DNA from: Flavobacterium collinsii
Lineage (GTDB): Bacteria > Bacteroidota > Bacteroidia > Flavobacteriales > Flavobacteriaceae
Assembly (NCBI RefSeq): GCF_902804485.1
Contig: NZ_CADCST010000085.1
Location: 169,040 to 233,039, forward strand
Reading direction: 5' to 3'
Length of the DNA stretch: 64,000 bases
This document shows positions 8,789-17,347 of this stretch, in pieces; within the stretch, counting starts at the first letter, position 1, and every line of letters begins with the position of its first letter. The position numbers and the translations under genes were made by a program. Below the pieces are notes generated by a model that searched no databases, had not been told where the DNA came from, and saw nothing but the letters and a program-made list of their open reading frames with translations.

Positions 8789-11050
8789 ATGAAGAAAAAT
8801 TACTTGTTGTTATTGATGTTACTTTTTGCATGTTCTATACAGGGACAGATGATAATGGAGAGCAGAGCGGTTGAGGATGGTAAACAAAATGCAGCAGCAA
8901 AAGACAGGACTGGTAAAAGTGCGACAACTTTTGGCGATATACAGTATTGGGTAGGTACCGGTTCTAATAAAGCAGCATTTGTAGTGCAGTGGAATGATGG
9001 AAAAAATTCCGATGCCCTAATCTGGGGATTCAGATGGGATGGTAATGCGACAGGTGAAGACATGCTAAAAGCCATATTAAAAACAGATCGTCGTTTTTTT
9101 GCTCTGTTGTATAAAGGAACACAAACCGGATCTTTGACAGGAGGATTGGGTTTTGATCTGAATGGAATTAAAACGATAGGACTTTATAAAGGCACAGATT
9201 ATACTTATCCTCTTTATCCAACAAATGGTTTTGTGAATACAGCTACTTATGATTTTGACAACTATACGGCCATAGATGCTAATGACCACTGGCAGGCCGG
9301 ATATACAAATGGAGAATGGTCGTATTGGACGAAAAATGCTGCCGACCCTGATTTTGGTGCTGTAAGCACAGGGGCATCCAGTCGTGTTTTAGAAAATGGC
9401 TCCTGGTATGTCTGGAATTATGCACCATCTAAGATTGTACAGCCTATAGCGGGAACTTTTACCCCGGTTACACCTTATGTAGAGGCAACCGATTTTACCA
9501 ACGGTTATTTTGTAGTAAATGAAGACTGGTTTGGTCATACTAATGGTTCCGCGAATTTTATCAATAAAGATGGAAGCATTAATTATCGAATTTATAGTAC
9601 TGCAAATAATAATGAAACTTTTGGTGTTACCACTTGTTATGGAACAATTTACGGAGATAAAATTTATTTTGTTTCAAAACAGGCAGCAAGTGGAGGAGAT
9701 CAAAATTTCAGTCCCGGTGGCAGATTAGTGGTTGCTAATGCACAAAACATGAAGAAAATTGCCGGATTTGCTAATATCGGTGGAGGAGACGGGCGTTACT
9801 TTGTAGGGGTTAATGAAAACACAGGATATATTGGTACTTCAAAAGGGATCTTTCTTTTTGATATTGCCAACTTAAAAGTAGGAGCTGTAATAGCCGGAAC
9901 AAGTAGTGTTGGACAAATAGGCAATATGATTCGTACCTCTCAGTACGTATTTGTCGTTTCGCAAAATGGAGGAGTTCTGGTAATTGATCCAAACAATAAT
10001 ACTTTGGTTAAGACGATTACAGGGAAATTTCACTCTATAGCTCAGGCCAAAGACGGAAGTGTATGGGGAATTCAGGATCAGAAATTAATCAATATTAATG
10101 CTACAAGTTTTACGGTAACGGAATATGCAATTCCAACAACCAAATACTTAGGTTCTTGGGGAGCCTGGAACGCAGGGAGTTTTACTTATAGTACTCAGGA
10201 GAATGCTTTGTATTGGATAAACGCTGTAAGCTCTTTTACATCAGGAACAAAAATTGTAAAATTTGACATTGCTTCAAAAAGCTTTAATGAGAATTTTGCA
10301 ACAATTCCGGGGCAAACAGATGCTTTTAAGCAGATTCCTTATGGTGCGGCCTTACGTATCGATCCGATTTCAGATGAGTTGATCCTCACTACTACAGAAA
10401 ACGGATTTGGGGCACATTATCAGAAAAACTGGATTCATACTTTTGATACTACAGGGAGCTTAACCCAGACAAAAGTTTTAGATGATTATTATTGGTTTCC
10501 AGCAATTACTGTTTTTCCGGATAAAACAGCACCGGTAGTGAGTACCACTTTGCCTTCGGAGGTGTCCATAAAAGAACCAGCCGTAATCGATTTAAAAAAC
10601 ATTGTTTCGGATGCCGATAATTTGTCGTCAGCAATTGTAAAATCAATAAAGTCAGTTAGCGATACGGAAATCGTTTCGGCAATCATAAATGTGAATGATG
10701 AATTGGTTTTGACACCAAAAGCTTTAGGGAATGCGATAGTTGTCATACGTTTTAATTCAAATGGGAAACTGGTTGAAAAATCAATTATCGTAAATACAAC
10801 AAGCACTTTAGGAACCGGTGAATTCACGAAATTAGAACTGGCAGTTTATCCAAACCCGGTTTCAGATGTATTGAACATTAGAACGGAAGACGAAGTGTTA
10901 AAAGTAACAGTCTATGATATTTCGGGTAAATCAGTTAACACTCAATTCAATAACAATCAGATTAACGTTAGTGATTTTACCAATGGAATGTACATCATCA
11001 ATATAGTGACTGATAAAGCAAACTATGTTCAGAAATTTATTAAGAAGTAG
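8789..11050 (+). CDS. T9SS-exported surface protein with DUF5074-like propeller
   Basis: 753 aa. A signal peptide (LLLLMLLFACSIQGQ) is followed by an N-terminal region of about 200 residues that includes WVGTGSNKAAFVVQWNDG and LIWGFRWDG. A propeller (about 230-580) carries FTNGYFVVNEDWFGHTNGS, then an Ig/cadherin-like strand region (about 585-670). It ends in a type A sorting domain (LAVYPNPVSDVLNI ... GMYIINIVTDK ... KFIKK). The last region directs passage through the type IX secretion system. It is the last gene of the riboswitch operon (25-base gap), giving a second propeller at the surface by a different export route from the BtuG-like lipoprotein. Corrinoid binding is inference. Confidence 0.85.
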   Translation: MKKNYLLLLMLLFACSIQGQMIMESRAVEDGKQNAAAKDRTGKSATTFGDIQYWVGTGSNKAAFVVQWNDGKNSDALIWGFRWDGNATGEDMLKAILKTDRRFFALLYKGTQTGSLTGGLGFDLNGIKTIGLYKGTDYTYPLYPTNGFVNTATYDFDNYTAIDANDHWQAGYTNGEWSYWTKNAADPDFGAVSTGASSRVLENGSWYVWNYAPSKIVQPIAGTFTPVTPYVEATDFTNGYFVVNEDWFGHTNGSANFINKDGSINYRIYSTANNNETFGVTTCYGTIYGDKIYFVSKQAASGGDQNFSPGGRLVVANAQNMKKIAGFANIGGGDGRYFVGVNENTGYIGTSKGIFLFDIANLKVGAVIAGTSSVGQIGNMIRTSQYVFVVSQNGGVLVIDPNNNTLVKTITGKFHSIAQAKDGSVWGIQDQKLININATSFTVTEYAIPTTKYLGSWGAWNAGSFTYSTQENALYWINAVSSFTSGTKIVKFDIASKSFNENFATIPGQTDAFKQIPYGAALRIDPISDELILTTTENGFGAHYQKNWIHTFDTTGSLTQTKVLDDYYWFPAITVFPDKTAPVVSTTLPSEVSIKEPAVIDLKNIVSDADNLSSAIVKSIKSVSDTEIVSAIINVNDELVLTPKALGNAIVVIRFNSNGKLVEKSIIVNTTSTLGTGEFTKLELAVYPNPVSDVLNIRTEDEVLKVTVYDISGKSVNTQFNNNQINVSDFTNGMYIINIVTDKANYVQKFIKK

Positions 11051-11093
11051 GGTGTGAAATGTGAGATGTAAAATGTAAAATATATAGATATAG

Positions 11094-11124
11094 CCCCTCT
11101 TACGGTTTTGTAGGAGGGGTTTTT
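11094..11124 (+). terminator. Intrinsic terminator of the B12 operon
   Basis: CCCCTCTTAC (11094-11103) pairs with GTAGGAGGGG (11110-11119), one wobble, and is followed by five T. Confidence 0.88.
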
Positions 11125-11171
11125 GATATGATAATAGAGAGAAAATTCAAGTAGAAAAATTTTAAAATTTT

Positions 11172-11918
11172 CTACTTGAGACTCGTCAAGTAAAACTCCG
11201 GGAATGTTTTTACGGGAGTGTTAGTGGCGATGTCAAATGCAATGTGGGTGCACATTCCTGCAACTAGCCAGGATGCAATAGGGAGTTGCGGCGGAGACAG
11301 ATTTTTGTTTTCCTTTTTGTATTTGTCCAGTATTTCTTCGAGCCACTTTTGCGGATTTTCCCAGTACCTCATATATTCTAAAACATAGTCGACCACATTC
11401 ACTTCGCTAAATTTTTCATTTGGCTTTTTTAAAACTTCTAAACCTTCATCATCGGAAATGACTAACACCAATGCGCCCCATCCGAGGTTATAAGGATGTA
11501 AAACCGGAATGTTTTTTTGCTGACAAATTGAATCGAATATAAGCGGAACATCAGAAGTAAAATCCAGTGCGTTGATCGCAATTTTATGATCGGTTATATA
11601 ATCTCCAACATTCTCGGGGGTTAAAAAACAATTGTGTATTGTGATCTTTGCCTGACTGTTGATCGACAATAATCGTTCTTTAAGTGCCTCTACTTTGGGT
11701 TGTGCAATATTGTTTTCGGTATAATTTTGTCGGTTTAAATTGGACAATTCGACAACATCACCATCGATAATGGTCAGGGTTTCAAAACCTAATCGCAATA
11801 AACATTCAGCAATAGCGCTTCCTATACCTGCTCCGCCTAATAATATCGGAGTGTTTTTTATTAATTCCTGTTCTTCCGGGCTAATATAAAGTCTATTTCT
11901 GATATGCCTTTGTTCCAT
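11172..11918 (-). CDS. ThiF/E1-like adenylyltransferase, stand-alone
   Basis: A 248-aa protein of the ThiF/MoeB/HesA/E1 superfamily, which adenylates the C-terminus of small ubiquitin-like or sulphur-carrier proteins. The nucleotide site is complete: GGAGIGS (28-34), Asp52 in TIIDGD, the arginine finger region NLNRQ (61-65) and Lys75. The zinc-binding CxxC pairs of MoeB are not seen. There is no rhodanese domain and no neighbouring carrier, thiazole or molybdenum gene. The partner is therefore unknown. A conserved flavobacterial accessory role or a peptide/ubiquitin-like pathway is possible. It has its own transcription unit: the upstream dsbD cluster terminates at 12164-12195. Confidence 0.85.
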   Translation of the reverse strand: MEQRHIRNRLYISPEEQELIKNTPILLGGAGIGSAIAECLLRLGFETLTIIDGDVVELSNLNRQNYTENNIAQPKVEALKERLLSINSQAKITIHNCFLTPENVGDYITDHKIAINALDFTSDVPLIFDSICQQKNIPVLHPYNLGWGALVLVISDDEGLEVLKKPNEKFSEVNVVDYVLEYMRYWENPQKWLEEILDKYKKENKNLSPPQLPIASWLVAGMCTHIAFDIATNTPVKTFPEFYLTSLK

Positions 11919-12163
11919 GCTTATTTTTTAGAAGTTAAAAATTTGTTCTTTTGACAGAGATAAAAGGGAATAACAGGAATCCTTAGAGTTTATCAAAACT
12001 GTTAATTTATGAATCTGCATCAAAGCTAAATTATCGAAAATAATATTAATATTGAAGCATAAAAACTTAATAATTATGATTTTAAAATGTGTTCGTGCAC
12101 TATAGCTTCGCGAGGGAAATTGTAATAAAATTTCTGTTTCAGAGTTTGATGATCTGTAATAAT

Positions 12164-12195
12164 AAAAAAAGGGAGATACCTGAATATCTCCCTTT
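12164..12195 (-). terminator. Intrinsic terminator of the metal/thiol cluster
   Basis: An 11-bp perfect stem (12168-12178 with 12185-12195), 6-base loop, followed on the minus strand by a T run. It lies about 70 bases past the dsbD stop. Confidence 0.9.
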
Positions 12196-12266
12196 GTTGT
12201 GGTCTTAACCATACCACGATTGTGCACAACGTTTAAAAAATGCACAGATGTAAAAAAATGGTACTT

Positions 12267-14240
12267 TTATTTTTGAAATTTAGCAATACCGGATTTCAGC
12301 CATTGCTCATATTCAGTAATGTCAGGAGTATATCCTGCAGGTTTGCTCAGCTTTTGCTCATTCGTATCTAATAAAATATAGTAAGGCTGTGCATTTGCTT
12401 TGTAGCGTGTAATTTGAAAATCACTCCATTTATTTCCTATCGTTGTAATCTTTTTGCCGGTTTCTTTAGATACATATTGTTCTTCAAGAGGTAATTCTCT
12501 TTTGTCGTCAACATATAAAGAAATTAGGACGACTTCATTGTTTAAGATGGACAAAATACGAGGATCAGACCATACATAATCTTCCATTTTTCGGCAATTC
12601 ACACAGGCAAATCCCGTAAAATCTAAAAGGATAGGTTTGTTTACACTTTTGGCGTAGGCCAGCCCTTTTTCATAATCCGTGAAAGCTGTGATGTTATGAG
12701 GACCTTTATGAGCTCCGTCTGGTAATACTTTTTCAGCTGATGAGGTGTTTTTTCCAGCCCCACCCACGCCATACGGAGATTCGCTATAAGTCATTGGAGG
12801 AGGGAAACCACTAATTAATTTCAAAGGAGCACCCCACAATCCTGGAATCAGATAAATGGTAAATGTCAATACGATTAATCCAACACCTAAACGGCCTACC
12901 GAAATGGATGATGTAGGAGAATCATGTGGCAAGGTTATTTTTCCAAATAAATAGAAAGCCAGCGTACCAAATATAGCGATCCAAATGGCCAGGAAGATTT
13001 CTCTTTCAAACCAGTGCAGCTGTAGCACTAAATCGGCATTAGATAAAAATTTAAATGCCAAAGCCAATTCCAGAAAGCCTAGAAACACTTTTACGGTATT
13101 GAGCCAGCCACCAGATTTTGGCAATGTATTTAACCAGCCCGGGAACATGGCAAAAAGCATAAAAGGTAATGCCAAAGCCGATGAGAAACCTAACATTCCC
13201 ACAATTGGTGCAATTCCACCTTTAGAAGCTGCTTCGACCAATAGAGTTCCTATAATTGGTCCCGTGCAGGAAAAAGAAACAATTGCCAGAGCCAATGCCA
13301 TAAATACGATTCCAATGATCCCGCCTTTATCTGCCTGCTGATCTACTTTATTGGCCCACGAATTGGGCAACATGATTTCGAAAGCGCCTAAAAAAGAAGA
13401 AGCGAATACGACAAGTAAGACAAAAAAGATAATATTAAACCATACGTTGGTCGACAAAGCGTTTAGGGCATCGGCACCAAAAATTAGCGTAATTACAGTT
13501 CCTAGAAATACATAAATAAGGATGATTGAAATTCCGTAAATAATAGCATTTTTAATTCCCTTAGCTTTCGTTTTACTTTGTTTGGTAAAGAAACTCACTG
13601 TCATGGGAATCATAGGAAACACACAAGGGGTAAGCAGTGCGGCAAAACCGGATAAGAACGCAATAATGAAAATCATGTACAAACTGGAATCCGTTTTTTC
13701 AGATTCCGTTTGTTTTTCTATGGTGGGATTTACTGTTGTTTTCTCAGTTTTTTCGTTTGTAATATCGGCAGCCTGTATTTCTTTTGCTTCAAGCGTTTTG
13801 AGATTGAATTCAAAGTACTTGGTTTCGCTAATACAATTCTCTTTACATACCTGATAAGAAAGCTCTACTTGTATGACTTCTTTTTTCAGATTGGTCTGTT
13901 TGATTAATTGGGTAAAAACAACTTTGTCCGAAAAGAAAATTTCATCTACACCAAAGATCTCATTGAACTCTCGTTTAGTTTCGCTCTCAGTTGCTTTTCC
14001 AACGAGTTCATAATTGTTTTTTATATCATGAAAAAGGAATTCGGCCGGAAGAGGGCCATCTTCAGGAGTGAATTGTGAGTATACATGCCAATCTTTTTCA
14101 ATAGCTCCTTTAAAAGAAAACTGATATTCGGAATTGGATTTTTTCTCGATCGAAGCTTTCCATTTCACAGGATTTATAATCTGTGCCTGTACTTTGGCTA
14201 AAGCCAAAAACAGAAATAATAGATAAAGTATTTTCTTCAT
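12267..14240 (-). CDS. dsbD: Thiol:disulfide interchange protein DsbD-like
   Basis: 657 aa with all three DsbD parts. After the signal peptide (1-19) comes an N-terminal DsbD-alpha-like beta domain (about 25-150). The membrane domain (about 185-460) has its two redox cysteines visible in LLTPCVFPMIP and SFSCTGPIIG. The C-terminal thioredoxin-like domain has the CVNC motif in DFTGFACVNCRKMEDYVW. It passes electrons from cytoplasmic thioredoxin to periplasmic thiols. It is the last gene of a cluster with a TlpA-like thioredoxin and two HMA proteins, so it probably keeps these metal-binding cysteines reduced. Length is normal for the family. Confidence 0.93.
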   Translation of the reverse strand: MKKILYLLFLFLALAKVQAQIINPVKWKASIEKKSNSEYQFSFKGAIEKDWHVYSQFTPEDGPLPAEFLFHDIKNNYELVGKATESETKREFNEIFGVDEIFFSDKVVFTQLIKQTNLKKEVIQVELSYQVCKENCISETKYFEFNLKTLEAKEIQAADITNEKTEKTTVNPTIEKQTESEKTDSSLYMIFIIAFLSGFAALLTPCVFPMIPMTVSFFTKQSKTKAKGIKNAIIYGISIILIYVFLGTVITLIFGADALNALSTNVWFNIIFFVLLVVFASSFLGAFEIMLPNSWANKVDQQADKGGIIGIVFMALALAIVSFSCTGPIIGTLLVEAASKGGIAPIVGMLGFSSALALPFMLFAMFPGWLNTLPKSGGWLNTVKVFLGFLELALAFKFLSNADLVLQLHWFEREIFLAIWIAIFGTLAFYLFGKITLPHDSPTSSISVGRLGVGLIVLTFTIYLIPGLWGAPLKLISGFPPPMTYSESPYGVGGAGKNTSSAEKVLPDGAHKGPHNITAFTDYEKGLAYAKSVNKPILLDFTGFACVNCRKMEDYVWSDPRILSILNNEVVLISLYVDDKRELPLEEQYVSKETGKKITTIGNKWSDFQITRYKANAQPYYILLDTNEQKLSKPAGYTPDITEYEQWLKSGIAKFQK

Positions 14241-14288
14241 TTTATAGGTTTAATCAGAACGATTTGTTCCGGTGATGATAGGATTTGT

Positions 14289-15095
14289 TTACTTTGTTAC
14301 ATTGAAAAAAGTATATTCAAGCTTCAGGAAAACACCATCGGTTGCCATACGCTGCATAGAGCTGTACAATTCTTTTTTGTAAGCTAAGTCAATTCTTGCC
14401 TGACTGTTGATTATAAACTGAATCGATGGAACTACATCCAGGTACGATCTGCCATTTTCAGTAATGGTTTGTCCGGTAAATTCCAGCATTGCATTAATAT
14501 TGGTCTGTTTGTAACTGGTGTATTTTTTAGGATGCATCAATTTACCTACAGAGAACGTATAGTTTATGGCATTTTTACCCAGTGCATCCGGAAAACTGTA
14601 ATCGGCATTGTTAAGGGCACGCACATAACTTACGGAAGAACTTAGGGCTACTTTATGAATTAACTGAGTGGCTACCAAACCGGCTTCGTATCCCGAATTT
14701 CCGTTGGCTAAGTCTATCGCTTCCTGATTAAAATAGGAGTTATTGTAACTGTATCGCCCAAAGGCAGCCATCCTAAAATGACTTTGTAAATCGTCTACAG
14801 AAAAGAATCTGTATTTTGCATAGAAACCACCACCTTTTAATCCCAGTCCGTTATCCTGATTGCTTAAAAAAGCTGAGGTACGAACCATTAAGTTTTTATT
14901 TATTCCCCAGGTAACCTCCGGGGTTAAATTGTACATGGAACCGCTTTCAAGTTTCTTTTCCATTAAGGATTGTCCAACACGAACTCCGATAGAACCCGCT
15001 GGAGCATTACTGGCGGGTTCGGTTACTACAAATAATTCTTGTGCATCTATTTGGTACGAAACAAGGAATAAGAAGATTATTGACAGATATTTCAT
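14289..15095 (-). CDS. Putative outer-membrane beta-barrel protein of the metal cluster
   Basis: 268 aa with a signal peptide (IIFLFLVSYQIDAQ) followed by alternating amphipathic strands rich in aromatic residues (YNLTPEVTWGINKNLMVRTS, GGGFYAKYRFFSVDD, FRMAAFGRYSYNN), ending in LKLEYTFFNV. This is the look of a small outer-membrane barrel. No family name is certain. It starts two bases after the stop of an HMA protein and is followed 48 bases later by dsbD. A part in metal export or sensing at the outer membrane is inferred from context only. Confidence 0.7.
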   Translation of the reverse strand: MKYLSIIFLFLVSYQIDAQELFVVTEPASNAPAGSIGVRVGQSLMEKKLESGSMYNLTPEVTWGINKNLMVRTSAFLSNQDNGLGLKGGGFYAKYRFFSVDDLQSHFRMAAFGRYSYNNSYFNQEAIDLANGNSGYEAGLVATQLIHKVALSSSVSYVRALNNADYSFPDALGKNAINYTFSVGKLMHPKKYTSYKQTNINAMLEFTGQTITENGRSYLDVVPSIQFIINSQARIDLAYKKELYSSMQRMATDGVFLKLEYTFFNVTK

Positions 15096-15097
15096 TT

Positions 15098-15625
15098 TTA
15101 TAGGGCTTTTAAATAATAATCATTCTCATTTTCTGTAGCGTAATCAGGATATTTCGAGTACGATTTAAGGAGTTTTTTATACTCTTTTTGAGTCACAAAA
15201 CCTTTGTCTAAAACCCTGTACTTTCCTTCTGCATGTGCTACAGGTTTTTTTATATCGATAAAAGTATAAGTGGCATCATCGACTTTCAGCGTTGTATTGT
15301 CCTCAATTTTATCTACATGAAACTTTGCTGTTAAAACCATTGAACCCACAAAGAAACCTGCTTTTTCAACTGCTTTTTTCAAAACTTTAGGCTCTAATGA
15401 ACTGTCTTTTTTGAAATAAACGGTAAATGTATTGGTGTTTAAATCAGTACTAATACTATCTACTTCTGTAAAAGATTTTAATTGTTTGTTTATAGCATTC
15501 GAACACATAGAACAGGTTAATCCTGTAGCCATTATTTCGGCTTTTGTAATTTGAGAATACGATTTTACACCTGCTAATAAGAAAATAAGTGTAAGGGCTA
15601 TGAATTTTATATGTAAGGTTTTCAT
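15098..15625 (-). CDS. Exported heavy-metal-associated (HMA) domain protein
   Basis: 175 aa from the ATG at 15625; a longer reading from 15655 is possible but would spoil the signal peptide (FIALTLIFLLAGVKSYSQ). The HMA domain (about 25-95) has the metal-binding CxxC in GLTCSMCSNAINKQL. The C-terminal half has no recognisable domain. The start codon is one base from the TlpA-like stop and the stop is two bases before the barrel gene, so it belongs to the operon. It probably binds Cu(I) or a similar soft metal in the periplasm. Confidence 0.82.
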   Translation of the reverse strand: MKTLHIKFIALTLIFLLAGVKSYSQITKAEIMATGLTCSMCSNAINKQLKSFTEVDSISTDLNTNTFTVYFKKDSSLEPKVLKKAVEKAGFFVGSMVLTAKFHVDKIEDNTTLKVDDATYTFIDIKKPVAHAEGKYRVLDKGFVTQKEYKKLLKSYSKYPDYATENENDYYLKAL

Positions 15626-15626
15626 T

Positions 15627-16115
15627 TTATTTGTTGTTTTTTTTGATTTGAGCAATTATTTGAGCTTCTGTTGGATTGATGGCAATCAGTTTTCCTGACG
15701 CATCAAAAAGAAAAGTAGAAGGCAGAGCATCAACTCCAAAAGTGACAGCCGTTTTGGCATCAAAACCTTTTGGGTCAATTAATTGCTGGTGCTTCATTTT
15801 ATCTTTTTCAATGGCCTTTAACCATTTTGTTTTGTCGTTGTCTATCGATATTCCTACGATTTCAAAATTTTGACCTTTGTACTGATTGTACATTTTAACC
15901 AAATTTTTATTAGCCAGTCGACAAGGAGCGCACCACGAAGCCCAGAAGTCTACTAAGACTGTTTTGCCTTTAAAAGAATTTAGTTTAACTACAGCATTCT
16001 TGTTGTTTTGAAGCTGAACATCCGGAAAATGATCTCCTACTTTTATTTGTGCATTTGTTATAGAAACAGTTGCAATAAGCGTGAATAAGGTGATTATATT
16101 TTTTATTTTGAACAT
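15627..16115 (-). CDS. TlpA/ResA-like periplasmic thioredoxin
   Basis: 162 aa from the ATG at 16115. An in-frame upstream extension to 16172 lacks signal-peptide character, whereas MFKIKNIITLFTLIATVS is a normal one. A thioredoxin fold of the TlpA class carries the active site WASWCAPCRLANKNL. A membrane-side reductant is available in DsbD, encoded in the same run. It would reduce cysteines of the HMA proteins or of apo-metalloproteins. Position between two HMA genes supports this. Confidence 0.88.
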   Translation of the reverse strand: MFKIKNIITLFTLIATVSITNAQIKVGDHFPDVQLQNNKNAVVKLNSFKGKTVLVDFWASWCAPCRLANKNLVKMYNQYKGQNFEIVGISIDNDKTKWLKAIEKDKMKHQQLIDPKGFDAKTAVTFGVDALPSTFLFDASGKLIAINPTEAQIIAQIKKNNK

Positions 16116-16180
16116 GATATTTTTTTTAATAGTTGTTCGTAATGAGGTTTTAAGAACCTGCATTACGAACAAATCGGTTT

Positions 16181-16561
16181 TTAATGATGTGATGATGAAT
16201 TGTTTTGTTTTTTATCACTTGCCTCTCTATCGTATTGGCAACATCCGTGTAGTTCGTCATAAACCGCATTTGGAGCCTTAAATTTTTCATTATCGTATCC
16301 CGCATCAGCGATGCGTTTTAGAATGGCATCAAGATTCGTTTTTTGAGCATCGTAAGTAATAGTAGCAATTTTGGTGTCTTCGTTCCAGTTTACTTTAGCT
16401 TCTTTATTAACGTTTGCGGCAGTTTCGATCACTTTTTTGCACATGCTGCAGTTACCGTTTACTTTTACTTTTTCAGTGGTTTTATTTTTAATTTGAGCGC
16501 TGGCGAAAGTAACTGATAGCAATAGAGACATTGCCATCAATAATTTTGTTATTGAGTTCAT
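16181..16561 (-). CDS. Exported HMA-domain metal-binding protein with Cys/His tail
   Basis: 126 aa: signal peptide (LLMAMSLLLSVTFASAQ), HMA domain (about 28-95) with CxxC in VNGNCSMCKKVIETAA, then a tail HGCCQYDREAS ending in SSSHH that adds two Cys and three His as possible ligands. The beta-alpha pattern (AKVNWNEDTKIATITYDAQ) fits the family. It is the first HMA gene of the cluster; 160 bases separate it from the Cys-rich gene upstream, enough for its own promoter. The metal is likely copper, unproven. Confidence 0.85.
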   Translation of the reverse strand: MNSITKLLMAMSLLLSVTFASAQIKNKTTEKVKVNGNCSMCKKVIETAANVNKEAKVNWNEDTKIATITYDAQKTNLDAILKRIADAGYDNEKFKAPNAVYDELHGCCQYDREASDKKQNNSSSHH

Positions 16562-16721
16562 TGTATGTAATTTTTTTTGGATGAATTAATCCTAAAGCAT
16601 AGCAGAAACGATAGCAAATACAGCTATTTCTGATACAGATTAAGATTAAAAAATAGTTTTGAATTTAGGCCTTAGAAAAGCCTTTTGGATAAGACAGACC
16701 TTGGGCTGTCACGAAAGGAAT

Positions 16722-17075
16722 CTAGCTTATTTTAGGTGGAAGCCAGATAGAACGGAAATCTGAAGAAATAAAGATTTCTGAATAAAAGTAAGTTTGTTTT
16801 TTTTCAGAAAAACCAAAAAGAGAATGGTTTTCTACATGAAAGATTGCCATTGGCGAGAATCCACAGCTACTGGTTGGTGTACAGGAATTCCCCATACAGC
16901 TCTTATCGCAGCCATGTTTTTTGTCTTTCGTATCTTTTTTGCTGCAACAATCTTTTGCAGCAGATTCTTTTTTGCAACATGACATTTCTTTTTTTGTTCC
17001 ATGCGCATAAGTAAACGTTGGTCCCATCAGGAAACCAAGCGTAACGAATAGCAGTATGTAGAACTTTTTTGTCAT
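16722..17075 (-). CDS. Cys/Lys-rich exported protein of the metal cluster
   Basis: 117 aa from the ATG at 17075 (a TTG four codons upstream is less likely). A signal peptide (YILLFVTLGFLMGPTFTYAHG) is followed by a stretch with clustered cysteines (MSCCKKES, KDCCSKKD, HGCDKSCMGNSC, SSCG: ten Cys within about 45 residues). Then comes a cysteine-free end, RSIWLPPKIS. No known domain is recognised. The cysteine clusters suggest a periplasmic metal sponge or chaperone, in keeping with the HMA and DsbD genes that follow on the same strand. Confidence 0.75.
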   Translation of the reverse strand: MTKKFYILLFVTLGFLMGPTFTYAHGTKKEMSCCKKESAAKDCCSKKDTKDKKHGCDKSCMGNSCTPTSSCGFSPMAIFHVENHSLFGFSEKKQTYFYSEIFISSDFRSIWLPPKIS

Positions 17076-17184
17076 AGTCGACGACAAAGATATTTTTATT
17101 TACTGGCTTAGCTTGTTAATTTTTTTGTAAATATTTTAGAAAAAAACACAAGATGGTAGGGGGGGGCTCTTTTGATGCTCATAT

Positions 17185-17308
17185 ACTTTGATGTACCAAT
17201 TCTAATTAGTGTTTTGCAATTCAGGCAGAATGAATACCTGACATTAAATAGCAAAACAATAGTTAGGACTAAAAACCAGCAGTTGAAATCTGATCGGTAC
17301 ATCAAAGT
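17185..17308. repeat. Nested palindromic element between two transcription units
   Basis: Three stems nest inside one another. The outer stem pairs ACTTTGATGTACC (17185-17197) with GGTACATCAAAGT (17296-17308). A 16-bp middle stem with one mismatch and one wobble pairs 17202-17217 with 17251-17266. The inner stem pairs TCAGG (17221-17225) with CCTGA (17237-17241). No open frame lies inside. It could be a non-autonomous mobile element or a structured RNA; a G run (about 17160-17166) precedes it. Confidence 0.65.
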
Positions 17309-17347
17309 TTTAGTAAAAAAGAACTCGTTTTTAATTTTGGGTCTACT

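Noticed and set aside
11928..12245. 105-aa minus-strand open frame before the ThiF-like gene
   Set aside because: It runs through the terminator hairpin at 12164-12195 and has no protein-like composition.
16116..16172. N-terminal extension of the TlpA-like protein
   Set aside because: The 19 extra codons would bury the signal peptide; the ATG at 16115 gives a normal exported protein.
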